Source: Haemonchus contortus (taxonomy: Eukaryota; Nematoda; Chromadorea; Rhabditida; Trichostrongylidae). Taken from it: DNA of 64,000 nucleotides. Location of the stretch: positions 44,148,869 through 44,212,868 of the forward strand of contig LS997562.1 of assembly GCA_000469685.2 (NCBI GenBank), read 5' to 3'. Below the pieces are notes generated by a model. The model saw only the letters and a list, made by a program, of their open reading frames with translations, made no database searches and had not been told where the DNA came from. Numbering within the stretch: position 1 is the stretch's first letter; each line of letters opens with the position of its first letter. Below are positions 10,001-23,800 of the stretch, piece by piece. The translations under genes and the position numbers were made by a program.

Positions 10001-13000
10001 ACTTGAGAGGCTTACTGACAAAACGTCAGCCCATCTCTAAGTCCGACAACAAACAAGTTCTGCGGATAGTTCACCGTTCACCTCCTCAGTTATTTTACAA
10101 CCGATCCCGTTAAACACATCGATGTGAAATACCCCAAATGCCAAACTTAGGAAGCGGAAGCAAAGAATGTAGTGAGCAGCGAATTAGGTAAGGCTGACGG
10201 TCTTATCGCTTTTTATCTGTATCCTTTGAGCTCCAAACCCTGGGAAATAACGTAAAACTTATGCAAAAGTATCACCACTTGAGAAACAATAACAGTCCTT
10301 CGTAGTAGGTAGCCCACGACTGGTGGGAACAGAAAAATGGCCAGTTGTGGTGCAGTTGAATCCAGGGAACGATATCTATTACATATCTTTAAATAACTCT
10401 AAAGGACGCTCTCTTCTTCATCCATTACCCTGACCAATTCTCTCGAGTAGATAATTGAGTTTCACAATTCAGTCACGAACCGATGCGCAGTGTCTCGTCG
10501 TAGACCGTAAAGTAGCTGCCATCATTGTGCACCACCAAGACATTATTAGTGGTCCGTTTATGAAGAGGAGTCAGCGGCAGGCCACCAACACCAACATGCT
10601 CGCTTAGTTGCAGCGCCTCGATCACAAAATTCACCTGTAAACAACTCATTGTTTTTTGTTAGTATAAATCCCTTCAAATATGCTCCATTGATTTTTAGAC
10701 TTTCATCAGTCAGCATGTTGATAGCATGGGACCAATATTACGAACTTCAATAAAAGTTCTCGGACCTCTCTTACCCAGGCTCACTCAACCACTGCATAGT
10801 AGAAGAGAATCATCAAGGTAATATCAATCCCGAGATAGGTAAATGGAATGATTGAACGCTATTGAACTGCACATCGTTTATTTTACTAGAGGTTTTGATG
10901 CCTACTTTCCTGGCTAAAATTGATTTCTCTGAGAGATGCAAGAAAAGAATGAAATTGAAGCTCGTAACAGTTGGATACCTTCGACAGCCTCATGTCTAAA
11001 TCATAGGCTTGACCAGGTTTAGATGGTCTCTCACTGCCAGTTTGCACTCCTTGCACAAGCGAAATCGAGAATGCTTATCGAAGGGAGGGTTTTAAAAAAT
11101 CGTAAGTTGAATGAGTGAATTAAAATATCAATCATTGTGAAGGTAGCGGGTAATGAATGAAGCATTATGTCAAAATATCAGCCACGCCATTATATGGAAA
11201 TGAAGAATACATAGGAACAAGTCAAATTTGGACAAAGCAGAATCATTTTCACGACACAAGAAATCCAGCAGTGGACGGACGAGTTTGCCAAGACGTCTAT
11301 AGAACTTGGAGCCTCCTTCAATCCGGTTATTTGAAAAAAGTTGTGAGAGCCTTACTTGGGTCTGCTCAAACCAATATTACTTGCAAACTACCTATTTGCT
11401 AATTGGGCAGAGTCCTCAAAATAGGTTGGAGACCTTGAAACCCTCTGCAGGGCCACTGTAATAGAGGTATGTATGAACTCCAGTGCATAGCAAGACAGCT
11501 GGTTCGAAGCAGTAATTGGATACTTGTTATTATTTTTCACTTAGCCTGTTCGAAAGAATTTGTCTGTATATTATGGGGAGAAATACAATAAATGAATTAG
11601 CTACAACCGAGAAAGATAATTGGATTTAAAATGTAAACAATTTTTTTAGTTATAAAAAGATTTAGTTTATCTCGATAGGCGGCCATTGGCTACGGATGAA
11701 ACCGTGTGGTGGATACAAGCCACTTTTGACCACTTTTGAGGGCCTCAATGTCAGAAAAATCTTGGTAACAGTGCCTTCTATATTTTCCAAACAGGTCTGA
11801 TTCCCTCCTCCTAAACTCTGCACTAACTATAAGTGTCCCAAATCCAAGGAGCACATTTTACCAGCTTTTCCATTTTCCAAGAAAACTCGGATAAAAGACC
11901 CACCTTGATCTTCAAGATCTTATCCTGAGCTGTATTCCTCAGATCGCTCACGTCTCCAACAGCGAGGGAAACCTGAAAACACATTTGAATATTTTTAGCA
12001 TCGATAACAACAATCGTAGACGGGTTTTATGCCGTTTTCCCTCTCGTCTCTAGCCACATCTTGCCGTCATAAAACCAGCTGAAGAAACTCTCTACAGGGT
12101 GCCTCGGTCTCTTAGTTACCGTAGCCGTGTGGGAGGAATGAGTCATAGAGTTGTGCTTTCGTTGGCGCTGATTTTTCGAGAAGCATTGCAATGAGTCAGC
12201 CGAGAATCGATAGCGTGAAGCTACCGTTTCCTTTGAAGAACTCTCACTTTTTCTCGGGCCAATCAGTTCAGTATTCGCAGGAGTTTTTGAAAATCTTTTG
12301 AATGTGCCTGGATTACGCCATGTCCCCGCTATTTGGTAGAAATTATGAAAAGTTACACATTAGTAAATTTTTTTGAAAGTTGCTACACAACAAATAAGCA
12401 GACTGGATTTCACTCGAATGATCAAATCGGGTTCGACTCGAAACGAACGGTACGCATCCTTCCTCTTCCTGCTGAACCCCACGATATTTTAGACTACAAC
12501 TCACGAGGAACTCGAAAAAAGCTTGCTGATAAAATAAATAGAGCGGAACTAGCGGTTTTCAGCTGCTTCAGGAGGAGAGCTACTGAGAAAGTCTAATAGA
12601 ACCAGAGTTATTCAAAATTAGCACACAAAAATGACGGTGTTTTGGAGTACGGTAGACGAAACGAAAATCACCTACCATAAGATTCATCAACAGAATGACG
12701 GTGATAATCTCGAATACCAGGACCAAAATGCTGGGAATCCATTGACGGGTGCCTATAAGATTCAGCTCTAAATTAAGATTACGCTACATACCAGTAGAAC
12801 AAAACTGGACCCTTTTAGAGAGGCCATTCCTAGAGTAGAAGCAGTGCAGTGGAACATTAGAGGAAATATACATCGAATGGGTAGCCACTTAAAAACAATG
12901 TCCAAGACATTCGGTCGCCTAGTGTCCGTACTCGAGCTCACTGTGAAAAGCTCAGTGCAATCATCTAGTTCATCCAGTCTCATCCAAGTAATCAGAATCG

Positions 13001-16000
13001 AAAGATACTTGTACATATTCGATTATCTGGATCCCATTGAGTTTTTATTTCTCGTATTTTATAGATAAAATTAGATTGAAGATTTTCTGACAACTCGACT
13101 CTCCCTGCCATCAATGGATCACAATCATTGATGCTCGACTATCAGGACCCGTATGCCCTGATTGAACCAGAGATCTCATCAAGAAGTCATTTGAGAGGAC
13201 AGGTGCTTCTAGTTAATTGCTTTGATCCTCTATCGGCATTGCTCGAGTACTCCCACAGAAGTTATGAAAATATCCTCTGAAACTTGATAATAGTCTCATA
13301 AAAAACCACAGCTACATATTTGTAGATATGACCCTGCAGCTACACTCAATTTACATATCATTTACAGATATAATTTCAATCACTTGATTGTTTTGACAAG
13401 CTAACTTTCCAGAGTTGCTATTACCTACATCCTACAAGGTAATATTACCGTAGTGATTAGAGTTACGAGGGTGCAGCTATAAATCCAATGGAGGAAGTAT
13501 GGAAGACTTGGAATGTTCCGGAGAATGGAAAATGGATTGAGGACAGTGATGGAGGTACCACTCTTGAGACTGGCCTAGACAATTCACTGTGGAGCAAAAT
13601 CGATTGATCATGGGTGCATATTCCTGCAACGAAAGATGGAATCGCTCCTCATCCACTTACCTTACCATTAAAAACGCTCAAACTCTGAAGAATTTGTGAA
13701 GTTATTGGATTCTATTCGATCACGCTATTACCTACTTCTAGTTCTTAGCATTAGAAAAATTACAAGAACAGCACGACAAGAAGAGCTTTAGAATGACACC
13801 AATGATCAGTCAATTTGCTCTACAATAAATTGTCAATACCAAGTTAAGAGTGGAGGCCTCCATCGTGTCTGCACTCCTTCCTCCATTTCTCAACTCTCGT
13901 TTTCCATTGTTTTCTAGAAGTTTCTGCTATTACATTTTTTATTGATCTTTCCTTTCTTTTTTTGTTTGACAAAAAGCATGAGCGGATCGATAGTCTTTCA
14001 AGATTTTAATCATTGGACAGTACGTCTTGGTAAAGTACAGCCATGCAAGCACATGGGAAATTCCCTTAATTATTGTCTATTTCTTGAGAGTGAAGCGTTT
14101 CTAAGGACAGCGGTGTTCACATATGAAAATAGTGTTTGGAATGAAATCCCCCAGTCCGTCAGAGATTTTATCCCGACGAAGCTGAGCTAAGCTCTACCAC
14201 GTCAAGAGCTCTAATTGAAGTTGACAGTGCGGAGATAGGAAATTAAGCTAGCATGTGAAGAGTACTTCCCTCCCGGGCTTCCTCTCTTTGCCGTTAATAC
14301 GTTGAGGGTAGCGGATGTAATTAGCAATGCATACGTTATGCATAGGTCTCATTGGGAAGAGACATTGGCTAGAATTGCTTGACATATTGTTCTTGACAGC
14401 CCTCTTCTACATTTAATTAAATGATGAGTTGCTCATGGCGTATACAAGAACGTTTCAAAATTTTCCACTATCGACAAAAACCTAGAGCAATTGCCAGTAG
14501 TTTTCAAGTGCAGAAAACCTATTGTTGGTAAGCGAGTCAAAGGAGTGAATTCTACTGAACGATTTTTTAGATTCTGCTGAAATGGTCGAGTTTAAGGGGT
14601 AATGAAATGAATGGGCTGCCACTTGTCCAGCTTTTGCCAAAGGACACGGAGGTATGTACATGGATGCGCTCTTCATTTATGATGCGCGGTGATCAACGCA
14701 AGAAACACTGAAGATGAAGACCCTTAGTTGACTACATACCCCTACTTTTTACCTACCCATGTACGAAAATTTCTGCATAGATGCGCCATGCACTGAACAA
14801 AGACCGCAATTGTAAAATGTCAATTGTAAGACCTTTTTTTCGGGAGAAGGAAATCAAATTTCTGAGACTAGCTCTTGCGAGTTTCGCTGCTCCGGCAATT
14901 GTAGTATGACACCGCTTCTTGCAGCTCGATTGGGTACTCGTTATATCGTGGGAAGTAGTTTGATCAATGAAAAAAAAATTGTTGAAAAGTTTTACGGATA
15001 TCATACTATTGGAAGGGATCAGTCGCTGGATAAATCGTGGTTTCCTCAAAGACCTGGTTCCTTCCAGTTTCTCACCTCCCCAAAGAAGCGGAACATTCTC
15101 AATTGGTTATTGTATGTATGGAAGCAAAGTAGAATCACAAACCAAGAATATCGTTCGCGTCCACTTCACCAATCATCATTGTTGACGTTTTGGTGATTGC
15201 CTGGAGTATGATAAACAGCTTTTGCAGTACAGTGGCGTTATCATCCTGAAAAAAAAAATAGAATCTCCTGGACGATTTTTTTTTTGAAAAAATACAAAAT
15301 CCACTCACCGTCTTCAGGCTTTCCCATGGTTCTGTGCCCGAATCTCTCATAATCAGATGAAACGCGAACGAAAAAGCGACCAATGTGGGAATCCAGATGG
15401 TGGCGATCTAGATGAATGTGGTCATTTGCGTTTTCTCTATAGTTTTTCTTACGGCTAGGGAACTCACATGTCCGAATGATCGTAATATACGGACCATCAT
15501 AAATATATAGATGCCATAAGGGGATTTCCTTAGAATGTAGAGGAAATTCACCCATGCAGAGATGATTGCCACGATGGGAAGAAACCATAGAATGACTTTC
15601 TGAAACTTCGTTTTAGAACAAAGGAAATCAGGAAAGCTATTAGCGAAAGACAGTGTAATATAGCAACCTAGAACAGTACAGGAAGACAGCACAAAAGGTT
15701 TTTTGTTTAAAGTTAAGAAGATTCAAAATTCCCAGCCACCTCCTCATACGTTTTGAACATCAGATATCCTCATGACTTAACCACTTGAATGTACTTATTA
15801 AGCAAGTGATAATGAGGTTATTTTACTATTTCCTTCACAGTTTGAGCTATCCTGTTACCAGTTACGGGTCAAAACAACAAAAACGGCTTCTCGCTCGGCG
15901 AAAGAATCAAAAAAGGCCGCTTGGCGGAAGAATCAAACAAAAAATAGAAGAATTTTCAAAGCGAGTGGGCTAAGAAAAGTTGTTGGAGTAGTTACCTTGA

Positions 16001-18470
16001 CTTCCTCGTGATAATCGTCATAACTGAACATCGTTGGTAGCCATACGTAGAGGAATGTGGCCAGATAGGTGGCCAGGTTAAAGGTATAAGCTATTACGAA
16101 CCAGAAAGAGATCGAATGCGAGATGCGAGCTTTAATAGCACCTTTAAGTAGCTGAAATTGAATGGAATCAGAAAAAATAACATAGCTAACGGCAAATTGT
16201 ATCCATATGTATGTATTTGGCGGTGCTTTATCATTTGGCTTTTTTTTGGATTTCGTCATATCAGTTGCCTTTACTACTTTTGAAGCAATAGAACTTCAAA
16301 AAAGAGCTACATCTCAAGCTACTTGAGTTGAAAAAAATTCACGAGCATATAGATTTGACAGCGCAAAAGAAAAGCAGTGTCTGTAATTCATTAAATATTT
16401 ACCATAAAGAATAGGAATAAAGCTATGAAGGCTGTGACAGCAATATCTTTAGCCACAGTACTGGAGAATATATGCGATGACAGCAACAATAAAAACACGC
16501 CAAAAGCTGGAACAACACTTTACTTGGAAATAATTTCGAATAGCAGTAAAAAACCTAAAGACTACTTCAAAAAAAGCCGTACCCAGAATATGCAAAGTGT
16601 AGAAGAAAGCACAATCAAGGAGGCGTTCGTTGATGAAATTCAATACCATCGGATGACGCATCACTCCCCATTTGTTGTCTCTTTTCTTAATAACATACAT
16701 TCAAAAAAGTTTTCTAATAAGCATATTGCTTTAGGGTCACCTCTGAAAAATAGCAGGTGGATGCTCAAAAGGCTTCTCAAAAGAAGGCGGTAAATAAGGA
16801 AAAATAGACGTACGCATGAGATGTCTTGGAAATCATATTCTATGGAACATTACTGTAAGGAATCCTTTCGCTCCGTACTCTAACAACGTCGATATTAGCT
16901 CGGCTTTGAGTAAGTGAATTCAGATGATACCTTTACTGGATCTTCTACTCAGATGACCCACAAGTGGAGCTTTGATGAACGGCATCAAGCTGATGACGGA
17001 TTTAAGAAGTTGATCGTTCTAGGGTTTTTGTTCCTTACTCAACCTACAGAGTGACTGGGACAACTAGTACCTATAAAAAGTCCTACACTCTATACCAGCT
17101 GAGCTGTCCGCCTATGAACTTTCACTTGGTTTTGTTTGAAATTTCTGAATAAATTAATCAGTTTACAATCATACAGAAACGGTCAGTACTGCTGAAACTC
17201 AACAGTTTCTACTGAATCAGAGAGCAAATCCAACAATTTTGGTAAGAGCTTTATAAAAATAAGCTACGCCCTTGCGTCATTGCTGATAAATGACCAAAAA
17301 TCGTTCCCACACTTTCGGCCATCCCACCGCAATCAATAAAACGATCATATTCCTCTGCGCTCCATCAGTAATATTCATTACTCTGCGAGTCTGTCCCTTC
17401 CCATAACACTGCCTGGCGAACGCTTATATGTTTAGGATCACCCGCACCAAACCGAAAACGATACTTGACAGCTGAGACAACATTCGAACCATGTCGTATG
17501 GATTCCATGCTCTATCTATATTGAAACAAACATCTTTCTACAGCTCTGGTTCGAAGGTCGAACATCATGAGCGATCCCTAGATCAACACAACAACCAAGC
17601 ACGGGAGCTGGAATTCTACAATTCTACAATTCTACAGCAAGTCCACAATTGAGCCTCATCTTAACCATCTAAGAGATTCATTTTGTCAGGGATATGGCGA
17701 AAGCCTCTCTAGCGCAACTGGTAAATTTGCCCTGAACTTGAACTTATTCAGAAACGGCTTCCACTGGAGTAAAGGGCAAATTTGACTTTTCGCTGCAAGC
17801 CTAATAGAAATGAGCAACGCCCTCGTGTCATCGTTGATGAATGACGGGGAATCATTCCCACATCCCCACTTGGAAACTTTGCATGCTTCATAACATGATC
17901 GAATTGAAAAACTGTTTGAAACCTGATCTGGCAGTACGTCGCGATGGTAAACAACAACTTGAAATAAAATGAGACAACATGAACCATAAATTCGCACACA
18001 TGGTGAGCAACTCTTGACAAAACATCTCTACAGTTTAGCACCAAAGAGAGTGAGAGTTAGAGAGAAAGGAGAGACAGAAAGAGAGGGATTTAAACGAAAG
18101 CGAAAATGTAAGGAAGATGTAAAAAAAGCAAAGGAATGATACGAATGTCGGAAAAAGCGACCCACCAAATCCCTGAGAACCCTCCAGTCGATCACCTCTG
18201 CGGAAGAGGACCTTCTGAAAAAATGAAATAATCAAAAAATATTTCGCTCTATAATATTATCAATACTCACAGTAAAGGGCCGTTGACCTCATCCGGAGTC
18301 GTCTTAGCCGGTCTGAAATAAATGAATATAATGAATAATTATCGACTTTTTTTTCGATATGTGTTTTGTTATTGACTCACTTCGTGGAATAATCGAATAA
18401 GAATACGATCTTCTCTTCAGCATCGAGATGTTTGACTCGACTTCTCGAGTTGAAAAACTCAAGAGTATTT
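7089..18470 (-). CDS. TRPA-family cation channel (membrane domain and C-terminus)
   Basis: TRPA channels are tetrameric cation channels for chemical, thermal or mechanical stimuli. Fourteen exons are in phase (5' to 3'): 18470-18381, 18312-18271, 18214-18166, 16685-16583, 16506-16403, 16151-15996, 15599-15468, 15407-15309, 15245-15143, 12752-12676, 11972-11904, 10634-10481, 7930-7830, 7163-7089. They encode the pre-S1 linker (KWGVMRHPMV) and S1 (CAFFYTLHILAFGVFLLLLS). S2 and S3 follow. S4 is FLPIVAIISAWVNFLYIL, and S5 is VAFSFAFHLIMRD. The pore helix and filter are ITKTSTMMIGEVD, and S6 is LVFEIITVILLMNL followed by SLAVGDV, as in TRPA1. The C-terminus ends KWIIGLDWTGYIDL. Ankyrin repeats, expected upstream, were not found, so the N-terminus is missing. 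The start of the S1 exon (16685) is less certain. The channel class is clear; TRPA-1 versus TRPA-2 is not. Confidence 0.85.
8214..8264. mobile_element. fold-back MITE, family A, 51-bp short copy
   Basis: The same ends as the element at 1053-1285 (GGCTGCTTTCATAGTCCG and its reverse complement), with almost no interior. TAT flanks both sides (8211-8213 and 8265-8267). It lies in the TRPA-like intron 7931-10480. It probably arose by internal deletion of a longer copy. Confidence 0.8.
8709..9963 (+). mobile_element. mariner-family DNA transposon, decayed
   Basis: About 1255 bp bounded by imperfect inverted repeats of roughly 35 bp: CGAGGGCTGTCGTTTATATT on the left, and its near reverse complement around 9929-9963 on the right. 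The shared inner core is TATATTTTGAGATTTGG. TA dinucleotides stand outside both ends (8707-8708 and 9964-9965), the target duplication typical of Tc1/mariner. It carries one transposase remnant and sits inside an intron of the TRPA-like gene. Its size and hookworm-like setting recall the bandit-type mariners described from hookworms, but this link is an inference. Confidence 0.9.
8868..9913 (+). pseudogene. mariner transposase pseudogene
   Basis: Translation in shifting frames gives a mariner transposase. The N-terminal helix-turn-helix region includes NREHFRASIFYNFRRGL and SVYRWYSEFTRGRSS, and GGRPKSVVVPETVD follows. The catalytic region has ETGD near 9336, HHDNASSH near 9610 and GDFF near 9705, the remains of the DD34D triad. 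It is broken: the start is GTG in place of ATG, the frame changes near 8960 and again after about 9210, a TAA lies at 9342 just after the first catalytic Asp, and the spacing between the second and third Asp is about 10 bases too short. It cannot make active enzyme. Confidence 0.88.
16686..18165 (-). other. TRPA-like intron with a diverged internal duplication
   Basis: Intron between the pre-S1 exons. Segments around 17250-17330 and 17800-17875 are diverged direct copies, both reading roughly AAGC.ACGCCCT..CGTCAT..TGAT.AATGAC then CATTCCCACA. Near 17612-17638 a 10-bp unit (ATTCTACAAT) is repeated about three times. No coding sequence is seen. Confidence 0.5.
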
Positions 18471-20621
18471 CTGCAAAAATTACATTCGATCACATTCGAA
18501 GAACGATTTGTGAATTACTCGACCACCCCTAAATGGTAAGAGATTGTAGTTGATATGTCGATTACGATCACTGGGTATTGGTAAAGGGTCCCATTACGAC
18601 ATGCATTATTCACGAATGGGAACCCATTCAGATAGGCTTTTGAATAAAGCTGCTGGAGAGAACGACTGTGGCTGACCGCCTGCTTTTTTCCATAAAAAGA
18701 ATGCATTTTCAGATGACTCTACGATTCATTATGGGATAGGATGCGTGGCGCATCCGAAAATTGTATCGATACGGCCTAGATGGCCATCAAGGGCTGACCA
18801 CAGAAATCAAAAGTCTGTCTACAGAATCGGTGAGGGACAGTAGACGTACCCTGCTCCAACCAGGCGACACCAATTGCTAGCGCAAAAGTCCTTGAAGGAC
18901 GATACAAATGATTCCAAGCTAACATAGCAAATTTGCACATTAACCCTTTAATATGAGTGTCGTAACGACCACTGCCCGCTGTTTACCCTCCTAGTCGTTT
19001 TCTTACCTTTCTAAAAATACAACAGACCATCGGAAAGTATGGGTTCCAGAATCGATCCAAGACCATTTCCAAAATCGATTTTCCTATGCATAAATTGAAG
19101 GGAACGCTTAGATGTAACCAATAACTTCACCTATTTGTTTATCGAGGCACCCGCGTTTTCGAGATACGATAAACAAGCCTGCGAACTTTACAACAGTCGT
19201 ATCCAGTCAGTAGTTGCACTGATTATGAGTGTGTATGAGTACGAGTTATGAGCTCAACCGAAGAAAAGTTAGAGTTTCATGAAATAGTTAAAATCATTGA
19301 TTAAGCGGAAAGTATCTGCCGAATATTCCACTACAGTCTAAATTACTCATGAGGTTCTCTGGAGTCTTCCACAGAAACATTATAAATTTTTTAAGTATGC
19401 GCAAAACATATCAAGGGATTTCTTGATATCACAATCGAGTCACCAAATCGAGGTTCATCTTCGACCTTTTTATTTCAGTGTATGGAGCGTTTCAATTATG
19501 TCAGTCCAGAACCGCTGAGAAGAGGCTTCACAACCGACACAACTTTCGATGAGAGTCAGCAGCAGAGGCCGGGTTCGAACTCGTTTACTGAACTGATTCT
19601 TGTACAACCTAGCAATCAGTTACCGCTTCCGCTGGTACTCCTGATGAATTGAACGAAAAAAAACTATTTGTACAGATCTGCAGGCACTATTGAGAGCAGC
19701 TAGAAGACTTTCAAAGGCCTCTAGCGACAAAAGATTTCACTTCTTTCTGTTTACCGATTCCCGCAAATTTTCGAAACATAGCCGCTGAAGAAAGCCTTCA
19801 CATTGGTCAATCCAGTGAACCAATAATTAACTGGAACTGAACTGAAAGGATGCAGGAGAGCTCTAACCGAGAAAAGTCGGATGACGGACTAGAATGCACG
19901 GATACCAAAGCAGCGAGATTTTTCGAATAACTAATGGTAAGTAATCCTCGCTTTTCCTCGAATAGAAGTGATTCATCATACTCAGCAAAAACTTCAACAA
20001 AATACACGACCAGCAATAAGGTTTTTTTCCTTTCTCGAAGCAAGCAATCATCAGGAGATGCAAACTTTAAAACCATCAAGAGAAGCATCTTGCTCTAGCT
20101 GCGAAAAGCGTCATACCCATCACACCGGAGAACAAGTTTTACTTTCAAAACAACAGAAGTTGTAGTTACGGCTATAACTATACTTCTGACCCATGGTAAG
20201 GGAGAACTGAAGCACCAAGGGGATTGCACTGGCTCTAAATGTCATGTTCAATTCACCCTTCTCTTTCTGACGTTCCCATGCTGGCAGATTCTCAGAGTTT
20301 TCCCATAGTTTCGATGGAACTTTGACAAGCAGCAACCCTTGACGTGAACCCTCGGACAGATGACGAGCGGCACGGCCTCAGTGGATTGTTTGATGTGACA
20401 TTGTCATGCCCGTTTTCGCGCAGAGAGAGGAAAAGACAGACGTTGTGGTTGCTGCGGGGATCCCTTTTGATACTCAAGTGGCGATCGGTCTTTCACAAAG
20501 AAATCGCTGAAAATTCTCAGCGGCTCACCCTCGCGCTAAACCCCCGCCACCTCCGTTCGGGACAAAAGATCTCTTCAGCCAGCCAGTGTCGGTACCCTTT
20601 AAAAGATTCAACAATTCTCAC
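18471..20621. other. no gene recognised
   Basis: AT-rich. If the TRPA-like gene has the usual ankyrin exons, they should be here or further upstream, but no ankyrin-like frame was seen on the minus strand. Open frames on both strands lack splice context. Confidence 0.45.
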
Positions 20622-20838
20622 GGTTTCAGTTCCTCGTGCATCTTGACGGGACAAAGTGGACTGCAGTCTACAGACCTGAAATATTCATAAATAAGACGGG
20701 AGTAGGATAATTAGGAGGAAATGAACTGTGCGAACCTGAAGTGTCAATGAGGCATCGGATTTGATGTACGGAGGTCGTCGAGAGCGAGTTGAAGAGTGTA
20801 AAGCCGGGGGATCGACGACGACAGATGCGCCGCCGGAG
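20622..20838 (-). CDS. two possible coding exons, perhaps of the TRPA-like gene or of a separate gene
   Basis: Exon 20838-20736 (phase 2 in, phase 0 out) encodes SGGASVVVDPPALHSST followed by RSRRPPYIKSDASLTLQ. Exon 20675-20622 follows in phase 0 with VCRLQSTLSRQDARGTET. Splice sites are TTTAG/GTTCGC and TTCAG/GTGAGA. Base composition is richer in GC than the flanks. The end phase does not match the next known TRPA exon (18470), so at least one exon would lie between if they belong together. No family is recognised. Confidence 0.35.
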
Positions 20839-23800
20839 CTAAATTACTCATAAATAAATGAGAAGACAGATAATTGGAAACGAAAACGAGGCAGTTCGCG
20901 AAGATAATTACTCATTACGTAGAAGTTCCCATCTGGAACATAGCTCCTACCAGCAACATTAACAGCTGGTGCCCCAAACCCTCTTTTCATGTATAGTCAT
21001 GCACGAGGGTCCGGCCTCGAAAACTAGACTAATTTGTGATCGATTTGAAACTCAAATACCAGCCCTCATCGGCACATTGATCCCGATTTGGAAATGTTTG
21101 CCGGGCGCCGGGTTTGTTATTGACACACGGGTGCCTGCAGTTGCCCCGTTGCTGCAGACGGGTTACGGTAGCGGTGGCAGAGGCGGCAGCGGTGGGGCAG
21201 CCGACGACTGCGAGTGGAGGAATCAAAGCACTGGGAACATTTCCCTATGCATGATCTGTGTTCAACAGAAACGACATCGCTATTCGTTGCGGAGTATGAA
21301 TAAACACTGCTGCAGTAACGGCAACATAGCCTTATCAGATCGATGGCTGCAGATTACGGTATGGGAAGCGCTTAAACGAATCGATGACACATCTCTCGGC
21401 TGGAATTTCCAGTCAGTCGGGATCGGATGACACCATGGCAGCGTTTCCTTGGACTAAGTGAAATGGTGGGAAAATGTGAAGAGATTAAGAAAAGGGAAGT
21501 ACTAAGCGATGGATATAAGGTAGAGGTGAAGAAGAAAGAAGTACAAGAAAAGCAAAAAATGCAAATGAATATGGTCAAATGAATAAAAAACTATCGGGAT
21601 GGCAGCAGAAGACTCTCGGAACGGGAATGAGTTTAGATAGAGAAAAAGAAAGTGCCGAGCCATGAAACACCACTTGAGTGGACTGCGAAGGCAACTTCGA
21701 TTCCATAGCTTCTTTCGGTCAATTGTCAGAAAATGCCTCGGTCTATTGTTTAAAACGGTCTTAGTCACTTCCCATCTTCAGTGTTTTTGCACATTGAGTG
21801 TTAGGAAAACTTCAGGAACTCAGAGAAGTTCCGTATTAGTTTAGAAGGGGGAGCATGAAGTTTTCAGTGTAGGGGAGAAGAGGGAAAGTCAACGACTTAT
21901 TAAGGATCGGAGGAGCACCGTGAAAACTGTACATTTTCATCAACTGGCGGCACTTTCCCTAGTTTCTGCAATGATCCCAAAACTTTTACTTCTCTTCTCG
22001 CTTCAGGTGTTCAAGAAATATACCACTTTCTTCCTAGAATTATCCAAGTGTATTGTTCTTAATTGAAAAAAAAAATCACTTCATCTAATTACGCACTATT
22101 TCAATTATCGAGTGAAAGTTGATCATTTTGGCCTCAAGAAAAAACACAGTACAAAGAGGGAAGTTAGTGATCAGAGTTTCAAGTCAAGGAGATACATAAT
22201 TCTGGAGAAACAGTGAGAATCGAGGAGAAAAAAAAGAAAATAAAAAAACCGCATTGATGAAGCTATGGGCAGAAAGGGAGCAAAGGAATGAAGGAAGGGG
22301 GCGGTGGATTTCCCCTAGCCAATAGGGAGTGCTCCTGTTTCTTGTGAGGCAGTGTTGTTGTGAAATAGGAAAAAAATGGGATATCGATTTCTTCATGTGA
22401 GGAACTTACCTGAAATAGTCGGACAAGAGAGATGTCAGCTAGAAACTTACAACTATATAAAAATGAACATCCAGATGACTTTTGGTACACTACAGAATCA
22501 GAATCTGTTAGAAAAAGCGATAATTCTTGGTCAAATACAAGTGTAGAAAAAAGAAAATGTTGACGTAGCACAACAAGTACTAGATAGTTTATAGAATTGG
22601 GCTGGGTATTCTTCGAAATATCTCTTCCCTAGCTGAGTATCGCGTTCTCGAGATTGTCGGCTCCCAACATTTTGTTCCTTCTGGTATTTCCCACAAGTCA
22701 GAAACCAATCTTGAAAAAGGACGCTTGAATGAAGAGGAAAAGGTTCCCGATATCCTACGTGTGGCCCTCACGGAATTCTCCCAATATCCTTCGAAATCCT
22801 ATAGTACTTGACTATTTCGACTGAATCCTACATGTCTCCATCCTGTCTCCTACATGAAAGAAATATGATAAATGACGCCTGGGAGAGTTCTTGGAAAGAG
22901 CTTCTGACAAATTCTTCACAGAACCCCTAACTGGAAAATGGATATCCCTTACTAAATTGGAAGCGAACTGGAATCATTTTCCACTAGCAGCGTTTCTAGA
23001 CACTTTCATCTTCTCAATCTACAAAAACTCGTAATGCAATCCCCTTATAGCTTCTGGAAAATTGACGCTGTGGAATGGAACAATTTTGCCGCAATACTTC
23101 TGCTTTCAAAACATGAACGGAAAGAATTGTAAGTCAAGTATTAAAGCTGTAATATGGCATAATATCATATAATAGCCAGTAATAATAATACAGTTGCTGG
23201 AGAATCCGATACCTATCAATTCTTAGAGCTATCAATTCCGAGTCTAATCCCGGTCAAATTGAATGACATTCTCTACTGAATATCGAACAACTTGAGAACA
23301 ATTGCTCTAAAGAACCTGACTAGCTTGATCCAGGAAGTGGAGAGTGACACTCTATACGAAGTAATTCAGAAGGTTGAGAACCGCCGTCAAAAATGATAAC
23401 TAAAAATTCATGAAAAACCTAATGAAAGTAAGGGTCTGGAAAGCCATTCAAAGGATTTCTATTAGAATTTACATCAAAGATTCAATGGGTTAGAACCTAG
23501 CGTTCATAACAGCCTGAGCAACAAAAGCCACCGACAAGTCATTTTCAAGCCCCCGTTCCAAACAAAAACTCACACCCATTTTTTTAAAATGATTTCAAAC
23601 GTCTTGTTTGCTTCAATGGGCCGCCTTCACGGCCCATTCTAGGACCTTTATAGTGATGAGTAGGCTAGGCCAAATATCAGTGATTCAGACCCTGTACGGC
23701 AATGAAGACTAGAGCTTTGAAAGTTTCAAGTATATCGTTAGAATAAAGGCAGCTGCGGAATTGAGCCACTAAAGTGAATTTTCCCAGAAAATAAGTCACG

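Noticed and set aside
20969..21430. 153-codon plus-strand frame with a Gly/Ser-rich middle
   Set aside because: Centred on a GC-rich GGC/GGT patch. No domain and no flanking splice sites of quality.
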